NCBI GenBank assembly: GCA_002448305.1
Contig: DJWY01000035.1
Coordinates: 1,613-65,612, forward strand
Direction of reading: 5' to 3'
DNA: 64,000 bases
DNA from: Selenomonadales bacterium UBA7018
GTDB taxonomy: Bacteria; Bacillota; Negativicutes; Selenomonadales; Selenomonadaceae
Shown here: one piece after another, positions 49,931-58,266 of the stretch
Numbering within the stretch: position 1 is the stretch's first letter
How the letters are laid out: each line of letters starts with the position of its first letter
Notes under the pieces: model-generated
What the model was told of the DNA's origin: nothing
The model's input: only the letters and a program-made list of their open reading frames with translations
Databases searched by the model: none
Position numbers and translations under genes: made by a program

Positions 49931-50619
49931 GCAGAAGAATTGAAAATTACTGGGACGAACGCAGCGAACATTTCAGCAAGTCGCGCAGGCTTGAACTTGA
50001 CGGCGTTGACGGCGCGGCTTGGAAAAATATCTTCAAAAAGAATTTGCCCGCCGGCAAGTTAAAAATTCTCGATGTCGGGACGGGCGCAGGATTTTTCGCC
50101 GCGATTTTATCTAAAATGGGGCATAAAGTCGTTGGAATTGATATGTCGTCGAAAATGCTTGGCGAAGCGCAAAAAAATCTGCGCGAACTCAATTTGCACG
50201 CAGAATTCCATAAAATGAACGCGCAAAATCTCCGCTTCGACGACGAAACTTTTGACGCAGTTGTCACCAGAAATTTGACGTGGACATTGCCCGACGTTAA
50301 AGCTGCTTATCGCGAATGGCACAGAGTTTTAAAAGTCGGCGGCGTCTTAATGAATTTTGATTCCGATTACGGCGACACAAAATTTTTAGACGGCGCGAAG
50401 ATTCACGAGAAAATTGGCGAAAAAATGTTAGGCGAGTGCGACGCGATTAAAAATTCCTTGACGATAAGCACGCGCCGCCGCCCTATGTGGGACGCTGGCT
50501 TTCTTGAGGGTCTAAATTTCTTCGTGCGCCTTGATGAAGATATTTCGCACGCCGTCCACAAAGATAATCGTTGCCTTTATGACTCAATTCCGCTGTTTGC
50601 TATTTTTGCCACGAAATAA
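49921..50619 (+). CDS. class I SAM-dependent methyltransferase
   Basis: About 232 residues. Motif I ILDVGTGAGFFAA at 49-61, VVGIDMSSKML next, and a central FDAVVTRNLTWTLPD. ATG 49921 has AAGGAGG upstream; the longer frame overlaps the ATPase gene. Because it is coupled to a nickel/peptide-type ABC gene, its substrate may be the imported compound or a metallophore (inference). Substrate unknown. Confidence 0.88.
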   Translation: MELSRRIENYWDERSEHFSKSRRLELDGVDGAAWKNIFKKNLPAGKLKILDVGTGAGFFAAILSKMGHKVVGIDMSSKMLGEAQKNLRELNLHAEFHKMNAQNLRFDDETFDAVVTRNLTWTLPDVKAAYREWHRVLKVGGVLMNFDSDYGDTKFLDGAKIHEKIGEKMLGECDAIKNSLTISTRRRPMWDAGFLEGLNFFVRLDEDISHAVHKDNRCLYDSIPLFAIFATK

Positions 50620-50624
50620 ATCAA

Positions 50625-50655
50625 AAATCCCCGACTCGCGTTGAATCGGGGATTT
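50625..50655. terminator. bidirectional terminator
   Basis: AAATCCCCGA / TCGGGGATTT perfect 10-bp stem with an 11-nt loop, T-rich on the right and A-rich on the left. Confidence 0.85.
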
Positions 50656-50661
50656 ATTTTG

Positions 50662-51003
50662 TTAAATTTCAAGTTTATTTCCTTGCGCGTCAATCGGGTC
50701 ACAAAGCAGGAAGAGCGCACTCATATCGACGTGGAAAATTATTGTGTATTCGTCATCGTCGGGAGCCGCGCCATTAAATTTGTTGTTGAAAAGGAGCGAA
50801 GCCGCGTGGGAATAGTCGTTGACTTGGTCGCCGTAAGCACCAATTTTTTTGCTACAAACTGGCTCCAAAAACTTAAAAACGGTGCCCGCAGGAAAAATCC
50901 CGTCGACGAAAACTTTTTCGGGCAAATAATTATTGTATTCGACGAACGGAATAGCAACTTTCGAGCGCAAATAAAGATTATCAAAATCCAAAGTTCTAAT
51001 CAT
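50662..51003 (-). CDS. 113-residue hypothetical protein downstream of a STAS protein
   Basis: GAGGTGACAGC precedes ATG 51003. A soluble mixed alpha/beta sequence with LPEKVFVDGIFPAGTVFKFL and GDQVNDYSHAASLLFNNKFNG; no signal peptide or known motif. It starts 9 bp after the STAS gene stop, so both are likely one transcript and may act in the same regulatory pathway. Not recognised. Confidence 0.65.
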   Translation of the reverse strand: MIRTLDFDNLYLRSKVAIPFVEYNNYLPEKVFVDGIFPAGTVFKFLEPVCSKKIGAYGDQVNDYSHAASLLFNNKFNGAAPDDDEYTIIFHVDMSALFLLCDPIDAQGNKLEI

Positions 51004-51012
51004 GCTGTCACC

Positions 51013-51336
51013 TCAGAAACTCACAGAGAATTTCGCTTTTTTGTCGTCAGCAATCGTCAGAAAATCGCTGAAACCAGTCATATCGAGAACTTCGCGGACA
51101 TTATCGCGGATATTTTTGATACGCATTGCGCCTTGCTTATCCATTTTCTTTTGAATTTTGAGCAAAGTACGCAGACCGGCGGAAGAAATATATTCAAGTT
51201 CCGCTAAATCAACCGTCAAATCGGTTATGCCATCGAGTTTCAAAGATTTATCAAGTTCGAGAGCGGAAACAGCATCAAGCCGCCCAATAATTTGAATTGT
51301 GAGCCTTGAACCTTCCGTAAGTTGTTTAATTTCCAT
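51013..51336 (-). CDS. STAS-domain anti-sigma factor antagonist-like protein
   Basis: 107 residues spanning a complete STAS domain. The phosphorylatable Ser is in YISSAGLRTL (about residues 49-58), as in SpoIIAA/RsbV proteins that release a sigma factor or other target when unphosphorylated. AAAGGAGG precedes the ATG. No anti-sigma kinase gene is adjacent; its partner is elsewhere. Promoter at 51359-51388. Confidence 0.88.
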   Translation of the reverse strand: MEIKQLTEGSRLTIQIIGRLDAVSALELDKSLKLDGITDLTVDLAELEYISSAGLRTLLKIQKKMDKQGAMRIKNIRDNVREVLDMTGFSDFLTIADDKKAKFSVSF

Positions 51337-51358
51337 TTGAAAGCCTCCTTTGTTGTTG

Positions 51359-51388
51359 ATTATAATAAAATTTGTAAAGCGGCGTCAA
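51359..51388 (-). promoter_or_regulatory. promoter of the STAS gene
   Basis: Minus strand TTGACG (51383-51388), 18-bp spacer, TATAAT (51359-51364); overlaps the divergent flavodiiron promoter. Confidence 0.55.
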
Positions 51389-51400
51389 GTGTGCTAAGAT
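51372..51400 (+). promoter_or_regulatory. promoter of the flavodiiron gene
   Basis: TTGTAA (51372-51377), 17-bp spacer, TAAGAT (51395-51400), 26 bp before the GTG start. Confidence 0.5.
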
Positions 51401-51426
51401 TTACAAAAAATTTAGGAGGAATTGTT

Positions 51427-52602
51427 GTGAATAACTGCAAAGCGATTGAAATTAGCGAAAATATTTACTGGGTGGGCGCGGTTGATTGGTCGATGAGAAA
51501 TTTTCATGGTTACGAGACGGGACGCGGCACGACTTACAACGCTTATTTGATTCTCGACGAAAAAATTACGCTGATTGATACGGCGAAAATTGATTTTAAG
51601 GACGAATTGATTGCTAGAATTTCTTCCGTTATCGACCCCGTGCAGATTGAAGTTATAATTTCTAGTCACGTTGAGCCAGACCACTCCGGCGCGTTGAAGG
51701 AAATCGCAGAACTTGCGCCCAATGCCGAAATTTTCACGACTAATCCGAACGGGATTAAGGGATTGACAGCGCGTTATGGAAAATTGAATTATAAAGCGGT
51801 CAATGCGGGCGATAAAATTTCTATCGGCAAAAGAACATTGCAATTTGTTCCGACTCCTATGTTGCATTGGCCTGACTCAATGGTTACGTATTGTCCGGAA
51901 GAAAAAATTTTGTTCAGCAACGACGCATTCGGCGAACATTTAGCGACATCTCTGCGCTTTGATGACGAAAACGATTTAGCGACGATATTTTTCGAGGCGA
52001 AGAAATATTACGCGAATATTTTAATGCCGTTCGGGAAGCAGGCGCAAACTGCGCTTAAAGCTCTTGGAAATTTGGAAATGCGTATGATAGCGACTGGGCA
52101 CGGCGTCATTTGGCGCAAAAATATTGATAAAATCGTTGACTGCTATAAAAAATGGAGCGCGGGCGAAGTCGAAGAGCGCGCCGTTATCGTTTTCGATTCA
52201 ATGTGGCATTCAACGGAAATTTTAGCGCAGACAATTACTGAAGCGTTCGCGAAAAGGAAAATTTCTGCCGCGTACTACGACATAAAGAAAAACGCGCTCT
52301 CGGATATTATGACGGACATTTTTACCAGCAAATATTTGGCGGTTGGTTCGCCGACGATAAATAATCAGATGATGCCGACGATAGCGGGCTTTCTTTGCTA
52401 TTTGAAAGGTCTTCGCCCTGTGAATCATAAAGGCTTTGCGTTTGGGAGCTATGGTTGGGGCGGACAAAGTATCGGCTACGTTGAAGACGAGCTTAAATTG
52501 GCGGGCATTGAAATTATTTTGGAAAAAATTCGCGTCGCTAACGTTCCGACAGCTCAACAACTCAACGAAATCACGGAAAAAATCCTTGCGCTTGACCTTT
52601 AA
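51427..52602 (+). CDS. flavodiiron protein (FprA type), O2/NO reductase
   Basis: 391 residues. An N-terminal metallo-beta-lactamase-like diiron domain carries HVEPDH (His81, Glu83, Asp85, His86), His147 in LHWPDS, Asp166 and His225 (ATGHG). A C-terminal flavodoxin domain (about 252-391; VIVFDSMWHST for FMN binding) follows. These enzymes reduce O2 to water or NO to N2O and protect anaerobes. GTG 51427 has AGGAGG upstream; there is no rubredoxin gene alongside. Confidence 0.95.
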   Translation: MNNCKAIEISENIYWVGAVDWSMRNFHGYETGRGTTYNAYLILDEKITLIDTAKIDFKDELIARISSVIDPVQIEVIISSHVEPDHSGALKEIAELAPNAEIFTTNPNGIKGLTARYGKLNYKAVNAGDKISIGKRTLQFVPTPMLHWPDSMVTYCPEEKILFSNDAFGEHLATSLRFDDENDLATIFFEAKKYYANILMPFGKQAQTALKALGNLEMRMIATGHGVIWRKNIDKIVDCYKKWSAGEVEERAVIVFDSMWHSTEILAQTITEAFAKRKISAAYYDIKKNALSDIMTDIFTSKYLAVGSPTINNQMMPTIAGFLCYLKGLRPVNHKGFAFGSYGWGGQSIGYVEDELKLAGIEIILEKIRVANVPTAQQLNEITEKILALDL

Positions 52603-52611
52603 GGAGTTAGC

Positions 52612-52640
52612 TTGATTTTTTTCAATATCTAAAATATATT
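52612..52640 (+). promoter_or_regulatory. promoter of the nucleotidyltransferase/ABC operon
   Basis: TTGATT (52612-52617), 17-bp spacer, TATATT (52635-52640), 34 bp before the TTG start. Confidence 0.5.
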
Positions 52641-52674
52641 TGCTCAGCTAAAAAATTTAAGGGGAAGGTTAGAC

Positions 52675-53457
52675 TTGACACGGACGGAATTTGAAATTTT
52701 AACCGACGAACTTGAAAAGGGAGGCAAGCTCCCTGCGGATGCCTTAAAGGCTTTGGAGCCGTACAGAGTTCGTCGGGCGATTTTTATTGCGGCAGGAATA
52801 GGCGAACGGCTTTTGCCCATAACTTTGAATACTCCTAAGCCGCTAATCAAAGTGCACGGCAAAAGAATTATCGACGGGCTAATTGACGCTTGCCTTGACG
52901 CTAATATTGAGGAAATTTACATTGTGCGCGGCTATCTCTCGGAACAATTCGATTTACTCTTAAAAAAATATCCTATGATTAAATTTATCGAGAATCCGCT
53001 TTACGACAAAGCAAATAATATTTCTTCCGCCCTTTGCGCCGCGCATTTGATGAGCAATGCTTACGTCCTTGAAGCCGACTTGCTGATTTACAATCCCGCG
53101 CTGATTAAAAAGTATCAGTTCGCCTCAAATTTTCTCGGCATAAAAATGGCGCACTCGGACGATTGGTGCTTTGACGTTAAGGACGGCGTTATTGTCAACC
53201 AGAAAATCGGCGGCGACGATTGTTATCAAGAAGTCGGAATATCTTATTGGGACGCGGCGTCGGCGGCGAAACTTCAAAAGGATTTGCAAGCGGCTTTCGA
53301 TTCGCCCGGCGGTAACGAAAGATATTGGGACGAAGTGCCGCTTAAAATTTTTCCGAAAAATTATCGCGTTAAAATTCGCCCGTGTTCAGCTTCGGATATT
53401 GTAGAGATTGATACTTTTGACGAACTAAAAGCGATTGATAAAGCTTACGACGTTTAG
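52675..53457 (+). CDS. LicC/PntC-like CTP-dependent nucleotidyltransferase
   Basis: 260 residues. Nucleotide motif AAGIGERLLPITLNTPKPLIKV (residues 39-60), NNISSAL, EADLLIYNP (metal Asp) and ERYWDEVPLKIF near the end match phosphocholine cytidylyltransferase LicC and the phosphonate cytidylyltransferase PntC. The first 30 residues are a short helix leading to LKALEPYRVRRA; I recall Firmicute relatives in which this tail follows a winged-helix domain, here apparently lost. TTG start with GGGGAAGG upstream. It is 15 bp before an ABC importer, so it may activate the imported amino alcohol phosphate or phosphonate (inference). Confidence 0.8.
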   Translation: MTRTEFEILTDELEKGGKLPADALKALEPYRVRRAIFIAAGIGERLLPITLNTPKPLIKVHGKRIIDGLIDACLDANIEEIYIVRGYLSEQFDLLLKKYPMIKFIENPLYDKANNISSALCAAHLMSNAYVLEADLLIYNPALIKKYQFASNFLGIKMAHSDDWCFDVKDGVIVNQKIGGDDCYQEVGISYWDAASAAKLQKDLQAAFDSPGGNERYWDEVPLKIFPKNYRVKIRPCSASDIVEIDTFDELKAIDKAYDV

Positions 53458-53472
53458 AGGAGGAAATTTTTC

Positions 53473-54468
53473 ATGAATTTAAAAAGAGTTTTTGTCGCGG
53501 CAATCTGCGCGGCGGGCTTGCTGATTAGCGGTTGTGGCGGCGGAACAGATTCTTCTGCGGAAAATAAAACCGTCAAAATTTGGACAAGCGGCGAAGATTA
53601 CAGAAATGAATATTATCTGACTGAATGTCAAAAGAAATTTCCCGACTACAACATAACGCTTGAATACATGAACACGAGCAACATTGCCGCTAAAGTTTTG
53701 GAAGAGGGCGACAAGGCTGACTGCGATATTATTCTTTCCGAAGAATACGGCTATCTTGAGAAGTGCGGCGATAATCTCGCTGAACTTGCGGATTTTGATT
53801 TTGCGCCGTTCCTTGATGACATTGTCCCAGCCGGTCATAAATATTTGCCAGAGTACAAGAATAGCGGTTGCATAATCATTAACCGCGCTGTTTTGGATAA
53901 AAATAATTTACCGGTGCCGACTTCTTATCAAGATTTGCTCGACCCGCGCTATAAAAATTTAATTTCCATGCCAAGCCCTGCGTCGTCTGGTACGGGTTAC
54001 ATGTTCCTGCGCCAACTCGTCAACGAATGGGGCGAAGATGCCGCCTTTGATTATTTCGCTAAGCTGACAGAAAATATCTTGCAATACACGTCAAGCGGCT
54101 CCGGTCCTGTCAATGCACTTGTTCAAGGTGAAGTCGCAATCGGACTCGGAATGACGGGGCAAGCAGTTTTTGAAATCAATCAAGGCGTCCCGCTCGAAAT
54201 TATTTTCTTTGCGGAAGGTTCGCCCTTCAGTATGTACGGCAACGCGATTCTTAAAAAGAGTTACGACAGGCAAGCCGTTCGTGACGTGTTCAATTATCTG
54301 GCAACCGACCTTTGCAAGGGCAATAACGAAAAATTTTTCCCAGACCAAATTTTTAAGGACTTCGCCCCGACGATTAAAAATTATCCGACCAATATTCATT
54401 ACGGCAACATGAAAAACGATACGCTTACCGAAAAGGAGCGGCTCCTTAAAAGATGGACATTCAGTTAA
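53473..54468 (+). CDS. family-1-type solute-binding lipoprotein (Fe3+/thiamine/aminoethylphosphonate group)
   Basis: 331 residues. Lipobox LLISGC (Cys21). Class of small type II binding proteins: KIWTSGEDYRNEYY, DIILSEEYGYLE, DPRYKNLISMPSPASSGTGYMF and IGLGMTGQAVFEINQG are typical of the AfuA/PhnS/ThiB group. AGGAGG precedes the ATG. Together with the ATPase and fused permease it makes a complete importer. With a LicC/PntC-like gene next door, aminoethylphosphonate or a related compound is a reasonable guess, but iron or thiamine cannot be excluded. Confidence 0.88.
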   Translation: MNLKRVFVAAICAAGLLISGCGGGTDSSAENKTVKIWTSGEDYRNEYYLTECQKKFPDYNITLEYMNTSNIAAKVLEEGDKADCDIILSEEYGYLEKCGDNLAELADFDFAPFLDDIVPAGHKYLPEYKNSGCIIINRAVLDKNNLPVPTSYQDLLDPRYKNLISMPSPASSGTGYMFLRQLVNEWGEDAAFDYFAKLTENILQYTSSGSGPVNALVQGEVAIGLGMTGQAVFEINQGVPLEIIFFAEGSPFSMYGNAILKKSYDRQAVRDVFNYLATDLCKGNNEKFFPDQIFKDFAPTIKNYPTNIHYGNMKNDTLTEKERLLKRWTFS

Positions 54469-55214
54469 AGCTTGAAGTCAAAGAAATTTCCAAGGCGTAT
54501 GGAAATAATGAAGTTCTCCGCCGCGTGAACTTTGCAGTTCTCGACGGAGAATTTTTTTCCATTCTAGGCTCATCGGGTTGCGGTAAAACGACCCTTTTGC
54601 AAATTTTAATCGGGCTACTTGTCGCCGACGCTGGCAAAATTTTTAAGGACGGAGCCGACATAACTACGTTGGAACCTGCGCGGCGGGGCATGGGGATTGT
54701 CTTTCAAAATTATGCGCTCTTCGATAACATGACGGTTTTTAAAAACGTTTCCTACGCATTGCAATTTCACAGCGTTGACAATGAAGCGGCAATAAAAAAA
54801 GCCGCGCAAATGCTTGACATTGTCGGCTTGAAAAATTTTTCTGCTAAAATGCCGGCTGAACTCTCTGGCGGGCAACAACAGCGCGTTGCAATCGCTAGAG
54901 CACTCGCCCTTGAGCCGGATATAATTTTATTTGATGAGCCATTATCAGCTCTTGACGCCTCGACGCGCCTTGATATTCGCCGCGAACTTAAAAATATTCA
55001 GCGCACGCTCGGCACGACAATGATTTATGTTACGCACGACCAAGAAGAAGCTTTCGCGCTCTCCGATAAGATTATGATTTTGAATCGCGGCGTTGTTAGT
55101 CAAATTGGTTCGCCGGAGGAAATTATTTCCGCGCCCGCTAACGATTACGTTAAAACTTTCGTGCTTGATAATCTCCAGACGAAAATTGATTCCCTGCGCA
55201 GGTTCCTGACATGA
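54453..55214 (+). CDS. ABC transporter ATP-binding protein (Fe3+/spermidine/phosphonate group)
   Basis: 253 residues. Walker A LGSSGCGKTT near 38-47, signature LSGGQQQRVAIARALAL, Walker B IILFDEPLSALD, H-loop VTHDQEEAFALSD. It overlaps the binding-protein gene by 16 bp and the permease start by 4 bp (ATGA). There is no obvious C-terminal regulatory domain. Confidence 0.93.
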   Translation: MDIQLKLEVKEISKAYGNNEVLRRVNFAVLDGEFFSILGSSGCGKTTLLQILIGLLVADAGKIFKDGADITTLEPARRGMGIVFQNYALFDNMTVFKNVSYALQFHSVDNEAAIKKAAQMLDIVGLKNFSAKMPAELSGGQQQRVAIARALALEPDIILFDEPLSALDASTRLDIRRELKNIQRTLGTTMIYVTHDQEEAFALSDKIMILNRGVVSQIGSPEEIISAPANDYVKTFVLDNLQTKIDSLRRFLT

Positions 55215-56770
55215 GAAAAACATTTCTAATTTGCGTCGCGGTAATTTTTTCCGCAGGGATATTCGCGCCACTCGGCTCGCTTTTCCTTAGGATAACGCCG
55301 GAAGGGTTCGTGCAAGTCATTAACTCGCCGCAATTTTCGTCGGCAGTCTGGAATACAATTTCAACAGGGCTAATCGCGACGATAATTTCATTGACACTAG
55401 CATTGGCGGCGGCGTGGACTTTGGAGCGAACAGCGATTAAGCATAAAAATTTCTTCGTGATAATTTTCGGCGTTCCAATGCTTATCCCGTCAATATCGCA
55501 TTCGTTTGGATTAGTCGCGCTATTCGGGGCAAATGGTTGGCTAACGAATATTTTCCAATGGAACTTCAACATTTACGGCGCGGCGGGCATAATCGCTGGT
55601 TCGATTATGTACGCTTTTCCGGTAGCGTTCTTTATATTTATGAGTGTTCTGCAGTGCGAAGACGGCTCGCCTTATTTGGCGGCTGAAGTTTTAGGCGTTC
55701 CGAAAATTCGCCAGTTCTTGGATTTAACTTTGCCTTACCTTAAGCGAACGATTATATCAACCTTCTTTGCGATTTTCTCAATGATTGCCACTGATTACGG
55801 CGTCCCGCTGATGATTGGCGGCAAGACGATTACGCTATCTGTTCTGATGTATAATAAAGCCGTCGCGATGATGGATTACAATTCGGGCAGTGTTATCGGC
55901 GCGTTTTTGATTATCCCTGCGGTGATTGCGTTTCTTGCCGACATACTTAATCCTGCGCAAAAGCAAAACGATTTCGCTAAAAATATTTCTGTTGACGATA
56001 AGTATTCAAGCCGCGCAGGTTTTATTTTCTGCCTAAGTTTGAGCGCATTAATCGTCGCGCCGATTCTAACTTTTTGCGTTATGATTTTTGCGGCAAAATA
56101 TCCCGCCGATATGAGCTTCACGCTTTATCACGTCATGCGGACAATTCATCGCGGCGCGCTTGATAATTGGCTGAACTCGTTAATCATTGCTTTTATCTCT
56201 GCTGGCGTCGGGACGATTTTTTCATTTGCGCTTGCGTACTTTTCGACGCGCACGGAAGGTTTCGCCGCGAGGATTATTCATTTACTATCGATTTTCCCAA
56301 TGACGATTCCTGGAATTGCACTTGGCTTAGGTTATGTTATTTTCTTCCACGACTTACCGATTTACGGCACGCTGATAATTCTTGCCGCCGTTAATGTCAT
56401 GCATTTTTTCTCGTCGCCGTATCTTATGATGCGCAATACTCTTGAAAAAATCAGCTCCAATGTCGAAGCAGTCGGAAAAGTTTTAGGAATTCCGCGCAGA
56501 TTTATAATTCGCGATATTATTTTGCCTAAAGTGCGCTTTACGCTGTACGAAATGTTCGCGTATTTTTTCGTTAATGCGATGATGACAATTTCCGCCGTGA
56601 GTTACCTTGCGCCGCCCGCGCCCAAGCCGATTGCATTAATGATAACGCAGTTTGAGGCGCAACGGCTAATTGAGAGCGCGGCGGTTGTCTCGATTGCAAT
56701 TCTGCTGACGAATCTTGCCCTTAAAATTTTTTTCACAATGCTAAACAGAAAAACTCCTGCAAGCCAATAA
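55211..56770 (+). CDS. ABC transporter permease, duplicated (ThiP/FbpB/PhnV-like)
   Basis: 519 residues with about 12 membrane segments, i.e. two fused BPD-type permease domains. The EAA loops are visible (AAEVLGVPKIRQFLDLTLP near 158-176 and AVGKVLGIPRRFIIRDIILP near 422-441). It forms the channel for the preceding binding protein and ATPase. The duplicated form is standard for Fe3+/thiamine/phosphonate importers. Confidence 0.92.
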   Translation: MRKTFLICVAVIFSAGIFAPLGSLFLRITPEGFVQVINSPQFSSAVWNTISTGLIATIISLTLALAAAWTLERTAIKHKNFFVIIFGVPMLIPSISHSFGLVALFGANGWLTNIFQWNFNIYGAAGIIAGSIMYAFPVAFFIFMSVLQCEDGSPYLAAEVLGVPKIRQFLDLTLPYLKRTIISTFFAIFSMIATDYGVPLMIGGKTITLSVLMYNKAVAMMDYNSGSVIGAFLIIPAVIAFLADILNPAQKQNDFAKNISVDDKYSSRAGFIFCLSLSALIVAPILTFCVMIFAAKYPADMSFTLYHVMRTIHRGALDNWLNSLIIAFISAGVGTIFSFALAYFSTRTEGFAARIIHLLSIFPMTIPGIALGLGYVIFFHDLPIYGTLIILAAVNVMHFFSSPYLMMRNTLEKISSNVEAVGKVLGIPRRFIIRDIILPKVRFTLYEMFAYFFVNAMMTISAVSYLAPPAPKPIALMITQFEAQRLIESAAVVSIAILLTNLALKIFFTMLNRKTPASQ

Positions 56771-56814
56771 AATTTCTGCTAGAATAAGCGAAAAACATTT
56801 AAGAGGAGCAAATT

Positions 56815-58248
56815 ATGACCGCTAAAAAAAATCCGACGACCTTAAGTTCATTTGTGCCGCCGATTTTATTTGCGCTATTCGATTATGTTGGCGTCGTCTT
56901 GAGCGAACATCTTGCCTTTGCCCTGCGCGATTTTTTGGACACTTGGAACCGCGTTACTTATATCTACGCCGATTCTTATATTTATGGTTGGGTGCCGTTA
57001 CTATTTCTGATTTTCTTGGGGCAATCGCGAACGTATCGGCAAATGAAACCGGTCGTCGACACCATGCGCGATATTTTTAAATCGGTCTTCGCGGGCTGGC
57101 TTGCGACGATAATCATAATTTATTTTCTCAAGGCAAGTAATGCATCTTCGCGACTTTTCATAATTTTATTCGGATTGTTCGTGCTGATAAATGTTTGCGT
57201 GATTCGTTACGTCGTATTGAAGTTTCTTAAGCAGCGGAATATTTTCTACGAGCCGATAATTTTAATAGGCGCGGGATTGACGGCGGAGCGATTGATAAAA
57301 TTTTGGCAAGATGATTTAGGCTATCGTTATAAAGTTGTCGGGTTGATTGATGACCATCCGGTCTCGAAAGATTTGCCGAAAGATTTCCCGATATTAGGAG
57401 GCTTTGACGAAGCACGCAGTATTATTCGGGCGGCGAAAGTTAAAACGGTCGTGATAGCCGCGCCGGGACTCGGCAAGGAAAAACTTCAGGAACTAATCAG
57501 CAAGATTCAACCGCACGTCAAAAAAATTTCGTTTATTCCCGACCTAATCGGAACGCCCATGTCTAGCGCGGAACTTTCGATTCTCTTCAGTGAGAAAATT
57601 TTAATGCTCAACCTGCGCAATAATCTTGCAAGCCCGTACAACCGGCTTATCAAAAGAATTTTCGACTTGACGTTGACAATTTGCGGCGGGCTGATGATTT
57701 CGCCGATATTGTTACTGATTGCGATTATGGTTGGCATAGACAATCGCGGGCGAATAATTTTTGCGCATAAGCGAGTTGGCGCGGCAGGGAAAAAATTCCC
57801 GTGCTATAAATTCCAAACTATGGTACCCGACGCCGAAGAGAAGTTGAAAAAATATCTGGCTGAAAATCCCGACGCTAAGCGCGAATGGGAAGAAAGTTTC
57901 AAGCTGACGAATGACCCGCGAGTTACGAAATTGGGCGGCTGGTTGCGCAAGACTAGCCTTGACGAATTGCCGCAACTTTGGAATGTTATTCGTGGGGAAA
58001 TGAGCCTTGTGGGACCGCGTCCGATTGTTCAAGCTGAAATCTCACGCTACGGCAAAAATATTCGTGAATACTATATGGTTTTGCCCGGAATAACCGGTAT
58101 GTGGCAAGTCAGCGGGCGTAGCGATACGACTTATCCTGAGCGCGTCGCTATGGATACTTGGTACGTGCGCAACTGGTCGGTCTGGATTGATATTATGTAT
58201 CTGTTCAAGACGGTTAAGGCTGTCTTCAAGGGCAAGGGTGCCTATTGA
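56815..58248 (+). CDS. polyprenyl glycosylphosphotransferase (WcaJ/WbaP family)
   Basis: 477 residues. An N-terminal region with about four to five membrane segments (15-135), a CoA-binding-like middle (IGAGLTAERLIKF) and a C-terminal bacterial sugar transferase domain with KRIFDLTLTICGG, KFQTMVPDAE and DELPQLWNVIRGEMSLVGPRP. It transfers a sugar-1-phosphate to undecaprenyl phosphate to start exopolysaccharide or O-antigen units. AGAGGAGC precedes the ATG. No polysaccharide cluster follows in the window. Confidence 0.93.
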   Translation: MTAKKNPTTLSSFVPPILFALFDYVGVVLSEHLAFALRDFLDTWNRVTYIYADSYIYGWVPLLFLIFLGQSRTYRQMKPVVDTMRDIFKSVFAGWLATIIIIYFLKASNASSRLFIILFGLFVLINVCVIRYVVLKFLKQRNIFYEPIILIGAGLTAERLIKFWQDDLGYRYKVVGLIDDHPVSKDLPKDFPILGGFDEARSIIRAAKVKTVVIAAPGLGKEKLQELISKIQPHVKKISFIPDLIGTPMSSAELSILFSEKILMLNLRNNLASPYNRLIKRIFDLTLTICGGLMISPILLLIAIMVGIDNRGRIIFAHKRVGAAGKKFPCYKFQTMVPDAEEKLKKYLAENPDAKREWEESFKLTNDPRVTKLGGWLRKTSLDELPQLWNVIRGEMSLVGPRPIVQAEISRYGKNIREYYMVLPGITGMWQVSGRSDTTYPERVAMDTWYVRNWSVWIDIMYLFKTVKAVFKGKGAY

Positions 58249-58266
58249 TAGAAGGGAGCAATTTAT

